Below, piece after piece: positions 1 to 12,526 of a stretch of 64,000 nucleotides of DNA (position 1 is its first letter; each line of letters begins with the position of its first letter). The notes under the pieces are model-generated. The model did no database searches. It saw only the letters and a program-made list of their open reading frames with translations, and was not told where the DNA came from. The position numbers were made by a program, and so were the translations under genes. The DNA is taken from positions 1,798,001-1,862,000 of the forward strand of contig SEMN01000049.1 in assembly GCA_005408345.1 (NCBI GenBank), read 5' to 3'. The DNA is from Macquaria australasica. Taxonomy: Eukaryota > Chordata > Actinopteri > Centrarchiformes > Percichthyidae.

Positions 1-332
1 GTTCACTAACACTTAAACATTGGTTGTTTGAGCATGAGCAGTGACAGCCACCATGTCTGACCAGACAAATGAAAGTAATGCAGACTAAATCAACACAAAA
101 TCCAAAACACTGTCACAAAGTGCTCTCTGAAGTGCTGCACAATAACACAGTTGTTACCAAAATTAGACCAAAAAGGGGAAAAAATAGAATCTCAGGATCC
201 CAGTTAAACTCAAACTGAGCCTGAACAATATTTGACTATATATATATATATTTTTTTATTTTTTTATTTTTTTTATTTATGTGAAATTATGAAACATTAC
301 ATTTGTGTTTAATGTAAATGTTTGTCTGTCAG

Positions 333-2547
333 ATCCTCAATGAAGACATCTTGAAGATGACCTGTGAGGACAGTCAGTTGTGTATAATTGCAGTCCTGCC
401 ACACATCCTGGACACAGGTGAGACCAGACACACACAGACATCGGACTCTGAGCATGTTAAGTAGTTCAGAGACCTTTTAAAACTGGGTGTTGGATCCTTA
501 ATGTAATGAATTCGGGCTAGATGACCTTCTTCAGCATGTATTCTGGCAACTTCACAATAAATATACACAGGTGGGGTTAAATAGTTCAGAAATGTAACCT
601 TAAAGAACACTAAATAAATAAAAAAAGTGATGTAGGGTTGCACTGCGTATCACAACACTGAACTTGAACTGACCAGAAATGTGGGGCTATGGGGGCACTA
701 CAATGCAGTTGAGGAGTTTATCTTTAACATGATTACAGTTCACTGGAAATTTTACTATTTATGTGTGGGGACATTTCTCACAACAAAGACATATGCATTA
801 TAAGACCCTTTTTAATTCAATCACTCACCATCCACTGTCCCTGTGTCTCAACAGGCGCAGCAGGTAGAAACGGCTACCTGGAGGTGATGATGAAGATGGC
901 TGAGAAGTACAAGAAGAAGATGTGGGGGTAAGGATGAGAGTCCAATCACGGATTAGTATTCATATGACTAATTATAAGCGTGACTAACAGCCTCCCTTTT
1001 TCAGCTGGCTGTGGACTGAGGCCGGAGCTCAGATGGAGCTTGAGGCCTCTTTGGGCATTGGTGGATTTGGCTACCCTGCCATGGCTGCCATCAACACACG
1101 CAAGATGAAATTTGCTCTGCTCAGAGGCTCCTTCAGTGAGACTGGCATTCATGAGTTCCTCAGGTAAGGGGGTGGCTGTCGTCTGTTCTTTTTTTTTTTT
1201 TGTCACCACTGCAAGAATAAAAATGAAAATAAGCTTCAGAGTAAGCTGAGTGATGGCGCTCACCTGGTTTGTCTTCTCTTCAGGGAGCTTTCCGTGGGCC
1301 GTGGCTCAACTGCCACATTTGGAGGCGGCGCCATGCCTAAGATTCACACTGTTGAGCCTTGGGATGGCAAAGATGGACAGGTGAGTGGGAGCATCATAGT
1401 CAGATTTTCAGCTTTGGGTCCTTCAACCGAACAGTGTTAAGCGGGGCCGACACTGTACGTTTTTATCAATTTTATATGTTGCGTTAACTCACACTGCACG
1501 TTTTACTCTGCCTCTTTTGTACGGATCAATCAGCTAGTCATGACGTGGGTGCTCACACTGAACATAAACATGGAACCCCCGATCAATTTTGTCCATTGAT
1601 AATCCCACTAAAGTTTATTCAATCAAGACGACCTCTTCTTCAAAAATGTTGACAAAAAGAAAAAGGCAGGACTTTGTAAAATTGTACAATGATTGGAAAG
1701 CAAAATATGGATCTGCAGATGTCTGGCAAGATACAGATAATATAGTCTGTTCTGCAGCGAAGTTCAGTTTTACTTCTATCACAGCACAATCTCAGTCAAG
1801 ACTTGTTGCTACAACATATAAAATACTTAATATAATATTAAAACATCTCACTACAGATTATAACAGATCTTTTGACAGCAGCCATGAGGGAAATCAGACC
1901 CTGGAACTGCTCAGACTGCAGCCGAACAAAATTTCTGACATGCCAGAAATCCAACCGATCGTCCTACAGCCAGACCGTTGATCGTTCGGACAATTTATCA
2001 GGTGTCATGACCCCCCTCAAACTGAACATCCAGTGCCAACAGATTAGGCAGAAATCCAGCTAGGCTGTAAAATTAGTCGGGGGCTACCAGTTTGGGGTTA
2101 AAATGGGGCTTAAGTGTCTGCCTGGCTTAATACAAAAATTCTCTACCTGCTCCTTGCTGCCTCTGTACTGCAATCAAGCACACAGAAGAATATGTCAAGA
2201 AACACTATTATGTAATACGGCTGCTGGAGTGCTCCCAAAAAAATCATAATGTTTTTCTCACAGAATGAAAGTCCATTTGTAGTTATTTGTCTCAATTTAA
2301 GAAGAGTTTTTATGTCTTGCAGGCCAACAGTCCAGCAAAAATAACATTATTTTTAAGTTCTACTGATAATAATTTGACATTTGTAATGTATAAATGAGTT
2401 GGAGTGAAAGTTTTCATGCTTCTCCCCATCTTTACTAACAGTTTGTCTTTATTTTATACTCCTTTTCAACCGCAGCTTCCTGTGGAGGAGGACTACGACC
2501 TCAGTGATGTAGACCTGGACGATGACTTTGAGAAGGATGAGTTATGA
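333..2547 (+). CDS. pdia6: Protein disulfide isomerase A6, 3' part (last five coding exons)
   Basis: PDIA6 is an ER-lumen thiol-disulfide oxidoreductase that helps fold secretory proteins and dampens stress-sensor signalling. Only the C-terminal non-catalytic thioredoxin-like domain is here; both CGHC domains lie upstream of the window. Coding exons: 333-417, 855-927, 1005-1163, 1284-1380 and 2476-2547, all with AG/GT borders and an unbroken frame. Segments that identify it are AVLPHILDTG, KKMWGWLWTEAGAQ and GIGGFGYPAMAAIN. The acidic tail DLSDVDLDDD leads to a C-terminal KDEL retrieval signal and TGA at 2545-2547. Exon order and the KDEL end match the vertebrate family. The neighbour hpcal1 is also near PDIA6 on human 2p25, which supports the assignment. 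Bases 1-332 are intron. Confidence 0.95.
1439..2090. repeat. Possible decayed DNA-transposon relic in last pdia6 intron
   Basis: The last intron (1381-2475) is much longer than the others and carries a 130-codon open frame at 1589-1981 (+) that matches no family I recognise. Just upstream are two related subterminal words, ACACTGTACG (near 1450) and CACTGCACG (near 1492), of the kind seen at the ends of some cut-and-paste transposons. I could not find a matching right end. The open frame lies inside an intron and its codons look ordinary AT-rich, so I do not call it a gene. Confidence 0.25.
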
Positions 2548-3195
2548 GCCCAAAGGCGCGGGATCTGATCCAGATTGGCTTGGTTGGATCTTGTCTGGTC
2601 TGGTCCTGCGCGGCCCGCCTCCCCTCTCCTGTGGACGAATGGGAGGCCCGGTCGCCCAGTTACTGAAATACTCCAGAAAAGACACACGAGGGACACCTGC
2701 AGTTTCTCACATCATCTTTGTCAGTCACACAGGGGACAGGAGGGAGGGAGGGGGGGGGTGTGTCGTGTCCCTGGAGTGAACTCTGCCTCACGTACCTGCT
2801 GAACGTTAGAAGCTGCATATTTATACAGCCACGGCCAGCTGTGGAGAGGAGGGAGGAGGTTCTGAATGTGGCATTTCTGTTGTTCATTCAAGTCTTTTTC
2901 AAACATTGTTCCCCTCTCCCCTCTTCAGCCACCCTCAAGCACCTAATTTTAAAATGTTGACTTGTCAAAGTAACACTTCAATGTCCAACCTGATGTGACT
3001 TTTCCTTTTTTTTTATTTTTTTCTCTTTTTAAACCAGTAAGTGAGAATCTTGGCAGGTTTGCGTTATGTCTGTCCAGGACAAGGGGATACTGTGGGACTT
3101 TCTTGTGTAGATTTTTCTTACACGACTTTATTTCAATTGTGTGAAAACAAAACATTTTTGTTACAAAAATAAAAAGGAATAAAAACGATCACGGC
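2548..3195 (+). other. pdia6: pdia6 3' UTR with two poly(A) signals
   Basis: After the TGA comes about 640 bases without a credible gene. They end in two overlapping-range AATAAA signals at 3168-3173 and 3178-3183, so cleavage is expected near 3190-3205. A G-rich run (2741-2757) lies in the middle. The exact cleavage point is inferred. Confidence 0.7.
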
Positions 3196-3756
3196 CTCGT
3201 TATTCACGTAAACTGTTACAGTATCAGAAAACGCATATCACCGAGCGCATGCAATACCCAAGGCATATAGAACTTATTCAGAACAGCAACTTGTTAAGCT
3301 ACAGTTGACATCCTGAACAACAATAAGCCACTTTTCAACACAGTTAAGTCGAATCAAATTATACGAAGTGATGTAATTAGTTTCCTTTTAGTGTAACATA
3401 ATGGGAGTCATAATACTTGCGAGCACATAATCCAGTCAGTATAAATATATGATATGGCACTTCACTTATGGAGAACAGGTAAAAATCATTTCAAGGCAAG
3501 AGAGCTTTGGAAAATCATAAACACAGAATACCTGAACTGAAAGCATGCCATAGTCCACAGAAAAGGAGCCACATTGACAAAAGAGAAGTATCCATTAATG
3601 TAAACATTAAAACATGGAGTGTTGTTAAAATGAAAGGATTGTCTGTAGAGAGGGGAGTGATGACGGCCGAGCCTCTATCAGGTGAACAGCAGAAAGCTGG
3701 ATGGATGTGGGTTAATGACTGTTTTAGAGAGTGTGTGTCTGTCATTGTCTCTGTCC

Positions 3757-6700
3757 TCAGAACTGACGAGAGGCTCCCTGATCCGACTGCAGCAGTCTGA
3801 CAATGGACGGGTCGCTCTTGGCACCTTTAATGAACTCCTCCAAAGACAATCTACCTGTGAAGCAGAGACCAAAAAAAGATTCACAGTCAGCAGCAGTCAA
3901 ACACGTGATGGAGGTGTGAATCATGCAGCAACCACCCACCAGAATCAACAGTAAAGCTTCTGATGTTCCTTCAGAGCTCATGTGCCTAAACTCTAATCTC
4001 TGCTGCCCCAAATAACACAGTCCGGGCAAAGTACACAACATCTAGATAAATTACAATGAACTTGCATTAACATGTTTATGACTGAATGATTGAGTCATTG
4101 ATAGCTGTCAAGTCACATCAACCAGTAGGTGATGCTGTTGTACTATTTTCATGTAATTCAGGATTTTTTTGGGTGTAGGAAAACACTAAACTTTTTTTTT
4201 TTTAAATGTATGTATCAGTGAATATTGTTAATAGCAGTACATCCTTTTAGTAAGTAATTAATTATTTTTTAAATCCTTATTATCAGTTAGTTCTGGCCAC
4301 ATAAAGGATAACCATTATAACTATAAATATTAATGAAATTAAATTAAAGAAATCCAATAAAATAGAATTATTATTATTTACGTGATATGTCAAAAACAGT
4401 CAGAACAGTAAGACTTGGGGAATGCTTAGGTACATGTCACATGGGTATAGCATCACCTTTTCACACTAAATGTCAAACCTGTGGCATCGAGGTGGCTCAG
4501 CAGGCTCAGATGCAAAAGGCTGTTAATGATCTTGTGAGTCGTGTTCGTGTTATGTCATGTTGTTATGTGATCCTATTTCTCTCTCTCTGTCTCTGTTGCC
4601 CATCTTCCATATTTCCTGCTACTCTCCAAACTGCGCGGTGGTGGTAAGTGTATAATGTCAGAGACTATTACATAACTAATCTTTCATGATGTTTTTGCTG
4701 CCTTCTCTTAGCCAGTGGAACTGAGTAGCTAAGCCATGTTAGTTTATTTTCGTTTTTCAAAAAGTTTCATTCTGAGTCATGGAGGACCAGCATACTCACT
4801 AAGTATGTATAAAAAGTACTTGGTAACGCTTTACTTTAAGCCCCCCTATTTAGCATTTATAAGCAGTACACAAATAAATGGTTTATAACAATCTATAATG
4901 TAGTTGTAAGGAGATATAAGGACATTTTATTAATAAGTGTTTATTAATGTACAGAATTTGTCAGCAATTATAACTTCTCCTATTAAACATATTTTATATT
5001 ATTATAACTGTGTTTTACTATATTGTCATACATCATTTGTTTATACACCAGCCTCCACCTATGGGTGCCCATAGGAGGAGTTACAATGGTTGACAACTGC
5101 ACTAATAAACACTTTTATCTGCTTTCAACTACAGCAATTATTAAAAACATTTATTAACTATTTATTAAATGTTTATATAGTGCTTATAAAAGCTAAATAG
5201 TTTAACTTAAAGTGTTGCCGAGGACTTTTGGTCTGCAACAAACTCTCTTCATAAAAGCATGTACATAAAAATAAAACACCAGTCTTACCATCATTGTCAA
5301 TGTCCATCTGTCTGAAGATCTTATCCGTCCTTTTCTCTGGTGTTGATTCATCCTCGGGCATCTTCATCACTGATGATACCATCTTGTAAATTGCCTACAA
5401 AGGAGGGTAGGAACAATTGCTGTTATGTGCATATTAATTTGGTTGGTTGTCTGTGTGAAGCTTTTAGGCGGTAAAGATGAAAAATAACATATTTGTTACA
5501 TCTTTCGTCTGAATGCTTTGACCTGTTTTCTCTTGCCAGCTGGTAATGGTCTTCTAGCAACTGAAGTTCATCCTGCTGTTACACTCACTGTAAGTCACTC
5601 TGAACAGATGTGTCCGATCCATAATGTGTGAATAGAAATAGAAGTCTATTTGTTTCTTTTAAAGAAACAAATAGACTGCACACATTTCAGATCATGTAAA
5701 GGTCTGTGGCTTTGACTAGAGAAAGAGGTTTTGCTGAAAAACAGAAAGCATTCTACAGCAACAAAAGAGTTGTTTTTTTGTTTTTTTTGTTTTTTTACAT
5801 TCATTTGTATCCACAAACACAACCGACTGAGCCAATATTGATATGGCCCTGCAGGCTGCTCAGCTCACCATATTGGAAGAGTAAATATAGCCACAGTGAT
5901 AAGAAAAAAATAGAAAGGGCAGCCTGCATCCATGATGTGAGGTGAAAATACCTTGTGAATTCAGACCTGCAAATGACTACTAAGCCTAAACACAGTCTTA
6001 AACTAAAATGCATACAACACAAGGAATTAGCGCTGAAACAATTAGTGGATTAATCAATAACTGGCAACTATTTTGATAATTAACTGTTTCAGCAATTTAT
6101 CAAGCAAAAATATCAAACAGTCCTCAGTTCCAGCTGCTAAGATGTGAGGATTTGCTACTTTTTTTTGTTTTTTGTTTTTTTACAATTAATCAGTTAATCT
6201 AGACAATAAACTTCAGATTCATCAATAACGAAAGTAATCTTTAGTTGCAGCCCTACTTGAATTTAAAATATGTAGAACAAATAATAATTTACTTTAGTCT
6301 TTAGTTTTGAATAAATAACATTTGTTATTTAGTAATATGTATAGATCTGGCTTAAAATTCACTAACCCCAAAGGAGTCTGGTTAGATATCTTCCTTTTAT
6401 CTTCCTTTTCCTTTTCTGGGTTCAGATTTTTATTCCTACATTCCTCCTATTTGAATAATCATTGTGTAATATCAGCTACATTTTAAGGTCTGCATGACAA
6501 ACAGATGCACAGCTAGAACCTCACCAGGTCACATTTATATCTCAGATGATACACAGAAGTATGTATGAGTCATACAGTGTGTCCTCACCTGAACTATCTC
6601 CAGCATCTCTGCCCGGCTGATGTACCCATTCCCGTCCAGGTCGTACATGCTGAAGGCCCAGCGCAGCTTCTGCTCCAGCCCGCCGCGAGACGTCACGCTC

Positions 6701-6966
6701 AGGGCGATGATGAACTCCCTGAAGTCGATGGTGGCATCACCGTTGGTGTCAAATGTGCGGAATACATGCTCAGCGAACTTTGAGGCATCTCCGTAGGGGA
6801 AGAAGTTGGCATAGATCTTCTTGAACTCCTCCACAGTCAGGTGGCCAGTGGGACAGTCCTTGAGGAAGCCACGGTACCACTCCTGCAGCTCGTTGTCGGT
6901 GAACTCTGTGTTTTCTCTCAGGTCGTTCAGGACCTCGGGCCGCAGCTTGCTATTCTGTTTCCCCAT
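3757..6966 (-). CDS. hpcal1: Hippocalcin-like protein 1 (VILIP-3), neuronal calcium sensor
   Basis: Calcium-myristoyl switch protein of the visinin-like/hippocalcin group, which binds membranes when Ca2+ rises in neurons. Coding exons in transcript order: 6966-6589, 5394-5289, 3854-3757; the sum is 582 nt, giving 193 aa, the family's usual length. The start is fixed by MGKQNSKLRPE, whose Gly2 is the N-myristoylation site. Four EF hands are visible: EF1 is degenerate with the CPTG signature (normal for the family), EF2 loop DTNGDATIDFRE, EF3 loop DLDGNGYISRAE, and EF4 loop DIDNDGRLSLEE, which crosses the last intron. It ends GASRQF. HLTV after CPTG favours HPCAL1 over hippocalcin (ILNV). Odd point: EF2 loop position 6 is Ala78, usually Gly. 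Convergent with pdia6. Confidence 0.95.
4820..5221. mobile_element. MITE in hpcal1 intron
   Basis: Imperfect terminal inverted repeats bound a 400-bp AT-rich, non-coding unit: left end TTGGTAACGCTTTACTTTAA at 4820 onward, right end (complement) TCGGCAACACTTTAAGTTAA ending near 5221. The interior near both ends also pairs (TTTAGCATTTATAAGCA against TTTAGCTTTTATAAGCA). This end sequence is a familiar teleost repeat. No clear target-site duplication. It stops about 70 bases short of the third coding exon. Confidence 0.65.
6027..6256. mobile_element. Short MITE, GGGCTGCAACTAA-end family, copy 1
   Basis: Left end GCGCTGAAACAATTAG (from about 6030) is an imperfect inverted match to right end TTAGTTGCAGCCCTAC (6241-6256). 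The interior carries the TTTTGATAATTAA and GATTAATCAAT words typical of this common teleost MITE. Relatives lie at about 11175-11466 and, nested, at about 45386-45630. Confidence 0.65.
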
Positions 6967-7088
6967 GACACCGCACTCAGGTCAGGCAGGCCGATAGCTG
7001 GGCTGGTGTCTCTACCTTCTCCTTTCACTTCTCCACTCTCCCTGTGCCTTTACTCTCCACGTCACTGCCTGCTCGGCTTTCTCTGCTC
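6967..7088 (-). other. hpcal1: hpcal1 5' UTR part of the first coding exon
   Basis: Reading the minus strand toward the ATG, a plausible acceptor (TCCTGCAG, forward 7096-7089) would start the exon at 7088. Family members usually have a separate noncoding first exon, so the promoter would lie further upstream, somewhere in 7.1-23.7 kb. The acceptor is inferred from consensus only. Confidence 0.4.
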
Positions 7089-7099
7089 CTGCAGGAGAC

Positions 7100-8128
7100 C
7101 AACAATCCTCATTAATATCCTTGTGTGAATATCATAAATGATTAATTGGTTCAATAATTCCTCTCAGCTTGCAGCAGTGTTTTCTCATAAAACATGTGCT
7201 GAGGGGACAGTTAGAGAGTCCATACACAGGGAAAAATAGAGATGAGATTACAACTCAGATGTCATGAGGTTACAATATATGTTTATATCTATGTGTGTGT
7301 GAGTGTGTGTCTGGTGGGGGTGGCCTGGTCTCTGTGGATACAGTATGAATCCTCTGGCACGGTGATAATTTATCGACCCTTCTCTGCATGGTGGAGGGAC
7401 AAGTGTCCTGGGGCATTGTAATTCTCAATACAGCCACTTTGTAAAAGGTCAGGCTGATACTGACTGTTGTTACTGAGAAGGCCAGACATTCACCTCAACA
7501 ATAATCCCTGCCTTTATGTGAAAATGAATATTCTAATTGATTTTGAGCAGGTGGAGTTCATACACTGGTTAAAGAGAAACACAAATGATGGGTAAAAAAA
7601 ATACCAATGCAAACAAGGACACTGAAGCATTTGACCACCTGGGCCTATTCACCTTTAGTTACTGGGGTTTGTCTAAATTCTGTTTCCATGGTTATATTCT
7701 GCTAAATCTGTTTATTCATGTATGCAGGGGTATTCATGATTGGGGATATGAGGATGCATGAAAACAACACATCCAGGATAAAACCATAACAGCATAAAAT
7801 GTATTCGATGGGACACAGATGAATCAGAGGCCAACATGGCTGTGTTAGTAAGCAAAAAGACACTTGACAGTTGGCATACTGATTTTTTTAAGTTAACAAG
7901 GGGCAGTGGGGGCAGACTTTTTTCCAAAATAAGAAAAGAAAATATCTGTTTCATCATATATTTTGTCAGCAAGGGAAAAGTGGTATAAAGACACACATTT
8001 ATTGCCAATTTACATTATGACAGAATAAATCAATCCTAAATTCCTAAATAACCTCAAACATTTTCAGTATTTAATTTGTATTTCATAGGAGGTTTGAGAG
8101 CAGGGTCACCTTTAGTGAGTGCCTCTGT
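7100..8128. other. No gene seen; upstream flank or intron of hpcal1
   Basis: AT-rich, unique-looking sequence with a short TG-rich tract near 7282-7308. Open frames here are short, start at random and match nothing I know. It probably belongs to the hpcal1 intron upstream of the coding start. Confidence 0.5.
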
Positions 8129-8130
8129 GA

Positions 8131-8202
<72 letters not shown>

Positions 8203-8203
8203 A
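8129..8203. repeat. (GAAA)n microsatellite
   Basis: About 18 uninterrupted GAAA units, a polypurine tract on the plus strand. Expected to be length-polymorphic. Confidence 0.97.
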
Positions 8204-9067
8204 TGTAAAAAATAGTTTAAAGAGTAAAAACACATGATGGCTGAGCTAATCTTTTACAACATGTATCTGGTAAAGTGTGTGTGGGAGGAACAGAAAGAGA
8301 GATGTGCGGGGGCAGGGAGGAAGAAAGAATGGAAAAAGTATGACACATAGAAAGAAAAACTATTTCCAGCTATACTATGGAAGCCGCTTTGCTAATACCT
8401 GCGGTTCAATTACATAATAATCCCTCTGAATAACACCTCCACTCCTTTGAGTTACCAATAATGAATTTATCTGAGAGAGAGAGATGCATTATCCCCATGT
8501 CCTCTCTTTTTCAATTATAGAAATCCCACCCCTCCTGCGTTATTGGCACGAGGACGATTCTATCTGCCGTAGAACAAATGAGAGCAGTGTGAATTTGGAT
8601 GAGGTCTTTTCTATACATGGGCGGACTCATTTCTTATAATTGTCATACAGATGTAATTTCCTGCAGTTTTATGAATTGAAGTCACAGAGTAACATGAGAG
8701 GCAGGCAGGTTTACGAAATCAATGACACAAACTCTTAACAATGTCACTCGGGCTTATGGATGGAAAAGAAATCGATGAAACCAGATGCACAACACATTAA
8801 TACAGTTTATTTCTTACCCCTCTTTTCTAATTCATCCACATACAATTGTGAAAACAGCAAAAAAAAAAAAATATATACAAAAAAAAATAAAAAATATATA
8901 TATATATATCCTGTCATACCATCAGAGATTGATAAGATTTTAAAAATTACAATGCCATAGTATTTAATTGCTGTAATATTTAATACAAGATTATTTCAAT
9001 TTTGTTGGAAGTTTTGAAAGAAATATAGAAAGAGTCTACAGGTTCTGTGAGGCTGTACTTGTGCTTT
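8204..9067. other. No gene seen; A-rich and AT-repeat patch
   Basis: Contains an A-rich/(TA)n patch at about 8861-8910 and otherwise unremarkable noncoding DNA. No splice-framed coding exon found. Confidence 0.5.
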
Positions 9068-9310
9068 AAGCTAAATGCTAACATCAGCTGTTAACATTGG
9101 TGCCAATCCATCGAGTAGATGTTGAGATGTTTCACTTGATAAGCGAAAAACATCCTCACAAAAGTCATTAGGATTCATCTTCCGGGCACAATCAATGACT
9201 GTACAAAACTTTCAATCAAATAATTGCTGAGATATTTCAGTGTGGAGCAAAGTGGTGGACCGAGGAACCAACAGACCAACATTGCTGTCCCGGGAGCCAT
9301 GCTGCTTGCT
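9068..9310 (+). repeat. Teleost interspersed repeat, copy A (partial)
   Basis: Starts AGCTAAATGCTAACATCAGC, then CCAATCCATCGAGTAGATGT and GAGATATTTCAGTGTGGAGC with AAAGTGGTGGAC. This is the tail of a widespread fish repeat, of which an inverted, longer copy is at 18785-19075. The class of the element is not clear to me. Middle sections are missing. Confidence 0.6.
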
Positions 9311-11174
9311 AAAAATAATCTGGTACAAATGATTTTGTACAAAGCCTTCTATTGCATTTTAAAACAATAATAACACACTATCATATCACAGGATTTTGTG
9401 GTGCCTTATCTAAGTTTGTAGCAAGCTTGTGAACATTACAGTGCCGGAGTGAGCCACTAGAATGAAAGTGATGCTAAATTTGAGAATATATCATTGTCTG
9501 CTGACTATGTTTTAACTGGGTTACAGTATAAATCACACACTGCCCCGCAGGCCTGACTGTTGTCCTTCCGCTCTAACATACAACAGGATGAGGAAAAGGC
9601 AGCGCCTCCTCAGCTCTGGGTCACATGGACTTTTCCAGGACAGCTCAGTGTGCAGACTGAGCTGGAGCAGACATAAATATGGGCGTTGCTATTTATTCCC
9701 TCAAACACACAAGGCCACATGAAGCCCAGAAGATTCCAGGCTGGAAGACTGAAAAGTGCTGCCATGACGAGGCTAAATTAAGAGTTTATTTTCAAAGGGA
9801 GAGAGACGTAATTTGGGAGGAAAACAGCAAAACAGTGTGTACTCTGGTAAAGAGGTTGTTTGTTAAAATAATACAAACACACTTTATCAAAACTTGTGGG
9901 TCACGAAACAGTTTTACAGATTCCACTGACTTCTGAAATATGCCCATTAAAGCCTAAACCTACACTAAAATCCCACAGATAAAATAGGGGTTGCAATTAA
10001 GGCTTATTCCATGTTATTTTAGTGACTTTCTTTTTAGGATAACACAAACAAAGTCAGATGATTTTCAGGCATTTGATCAAGCAAATTTCTGGGCAAGTTT
10101 TAAGTAAACAGTTGCCTTATAATTGTTGTTTTAAACACATATGAAGCAAGAAAACAGGTTTAATTGATTCCAGTAAGCTGTGGTTCACTTCATTACCTGC
10201 TGCAGAAACTGCTGCTTGCCTCAATACACTGGACAATTGGCTGTATGTTATCCCATCTGTGCTTATAAACTGTAAGTGATTCCTATACCTATGCGTACAG
10301 GCCTGCAATTGAAACGTCAGAGGATGTTTTATATGTTTTCACAGCTGGGAACTGGGCAATTCTGGTGTCAAATCTTTTTTTCAAATTTGCTACTTGGTGC
10401 AGTGGAAAACGTTTTGAAATGTAGTCAGAAATAACTGCTAGATATTGCTCTGACACCTACATGACCTCCTTTGCAGAGAGAAACGCTGCCACTGCCTTGA
10501 CTGCTGGAGTTGCTAAATACATTTCTAAACTGAACACAGTCTGCGAGCGTTGTTTGATACACAGCAGCCCCTCGAGATTGCCATTCCACACTCAGTGTTT
10601 GCAATTCCCCTCGATTACACAGCAACAGTCTCTCTCCTTGTCCCCAACCCCCATAGCCATCCCTGTTCTGTATGGTGCACTTTTTCTAGTGGGTTCCCTG
10701 CCTAATGAGACTGTTCCACACAGGCTCCAGTGCATCAAGTTTCCCCCTCCCCAAGGCTACAGTGGAGATCCTATAAACCTCTTACCAGGCCAGTTTCACT
10801 GCTGTTTGCCGTACTTAGGCCCACCTCATTTCCTGTGTAATGGCTTGTCACAACAAAGAACGCCTTTATTCTTTTCCCAGATGCTCATTACTTCTTGTAT
10901 AGCAAAGAAGACAGTCAGAAAAGGAGAGATGAATGTTTAGATAGGCTACATGTGTATGCACATGGTTGGAGTCGGGCAGCCAAACTCCCAGTAGTGCATC
11001 CGTAAAGCATGACACAAAGCTGATGGAGCTCATTATGCCTATGACACTACATCAGTTAGTGAGTGTACTGTAGGAAACAAAAGACAACTGGTGTCAAAGT
11101 TTACATCAAAATGTAAAAAAGAAAAAAGATTTCTTTGGCAAAGAAATTTTAAAGATACAGTCAGAGGACAGAAC
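9311..11174. other. No gene seen
   Basis: The longest open frame (10461-10940, +) has no recognisable domain, no codon pattern of a gene and no splice partners. The rest is AT-rich noncoding DNA. Confidence 0.5.
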
Positions 11175-11466
11175 AAATTGTTAACTATTTTGATAATCAA
11201 TTAATCGTCATTTTGTAAGGAAAAAATCCCTGGCTCCAGCTCCTAAGTGAATATTCACTGGTTTTCTTAGTCTTCTGTGATAGTAAATTTCATATCTGGA
11301 TTTTGACAAAACAAGACACTTAAAGACGTCACCTTGTACTTGTACACCTTGTAATTGTGATGGAGATTTTTCAGACATTTTATAGACTAAACAACTAATC
11401 AGTTAATCAAAAAAAGAATCACCAGGTTAATACATAATGAAAATAAGCAGTAGTTGCAGCACTAAA
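11175..11466. mobile_element. Short MITE, GGGCTGCAACTAA-end family, copy 2
   Basis: Interior words AACTATTTTGATAATCAATT and AACTAATCAGTTAATC and the right end GTAGTTGCAGCACTA (about 11450-11464) match copy 1. The left terminal repeat is eroded or missing. Confidence 0.55.
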
Positions 11467-12526
11467 ACAGAGTTTGTTAATCAACTGGAGAATTTCCCTT
11501 TTTTTTCTTCCCCAAAATAGAACTGACTCTACATTTCACAGAGCATTTCCCATCCCTAACTCTGCATGAACACGACGGAGAAAATATTTTTTATTCTGTC
11601 TGTATCGTGCCGGTTTTGAGTGGAATGTAAATCAAACAAACTGATATGGTTAGGTGCACAGAAAGAAAACACGCTTCCCATTCTCAGTGGTGCGTGTAGC
11701 CTGTGGATGAGCAGAGTAGCACTGCAGCCTGAAGTACTGTGTGTACTACTGGTAACTAAGACTGCATCAGGTGGGTGAGGAGTTGGTCCAGTGTAAGAAA
11801 GAAGAAAAAGAGAAAATGAGCTTTCTAGTTATTCCCTCTTTCAGCACTGCTTCGTGGCAGTCTCTCTGAACTAGTGTCAGAGAAAATCATGCAGTGGATC
11901 GGGATGAGGTCCCCTGACACACCAGTAGCCAAGGCAACAGGATAGTAGTGCTGAGGCTTATGAGAGGGAGGCGGTGTAACTATCAATCTGGGGCACACAC
12001 AGGGCAGGAGATATATCGAGACTCAAGAGAAACAAGAACATTTTTTTTCTGTGTGCGTATATTTCAAATGTTTGCTGTTGGTTTCAAAAGCAGTTTAATC
12101 TAATGCAGCCGTTTTTGTATTCTGTTTAGAGTCATCCACAATGATTTCTGCATCATACTCATTGCTTGATTTGTCCCGTGTACAAACAGTTTTATTGCAT
12201 ATTCTAAATGTAGCTGTTTTGTGAGCAAAAGTTCACACATTATTTTAGCAGTGAGTTTGTAAGAATGTTAGTTTTTCAACTGGTGAGTGGGCTTATTTAA
12301 ATTTGGACACACTCTTCACACGTTGGCTTTGGTCTTGTTATTAAAAAGTGCGAGATAAAATAAAAACACTACACTAAACAATAGTGAGTAATCATTGAAA
12401 TTAGTGTGCTGGCAAGCATAATTATGGCAAGACAAAACGTTTTAAGGGGTGGATAGTCCAAGAGTAGGCAAAGGAGCTTTACACACTTTAGCTGTAGGTC
12501 TGAGTCTTCACACCATATATTTTTCT
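11467..12526. other. No gene seen
   Basis: Noncoding, AT-rich; no repeat with clear borders and no credible exon. Confidence 0.5.

Noticed and set aside
10461..10940. 159-codon open frame (+) in the spacer left of apoB
   Set aside because: No domain, low-complexity Ser/Pro composition, no promoter or splice context, and the reading does not resemble any protein I know.
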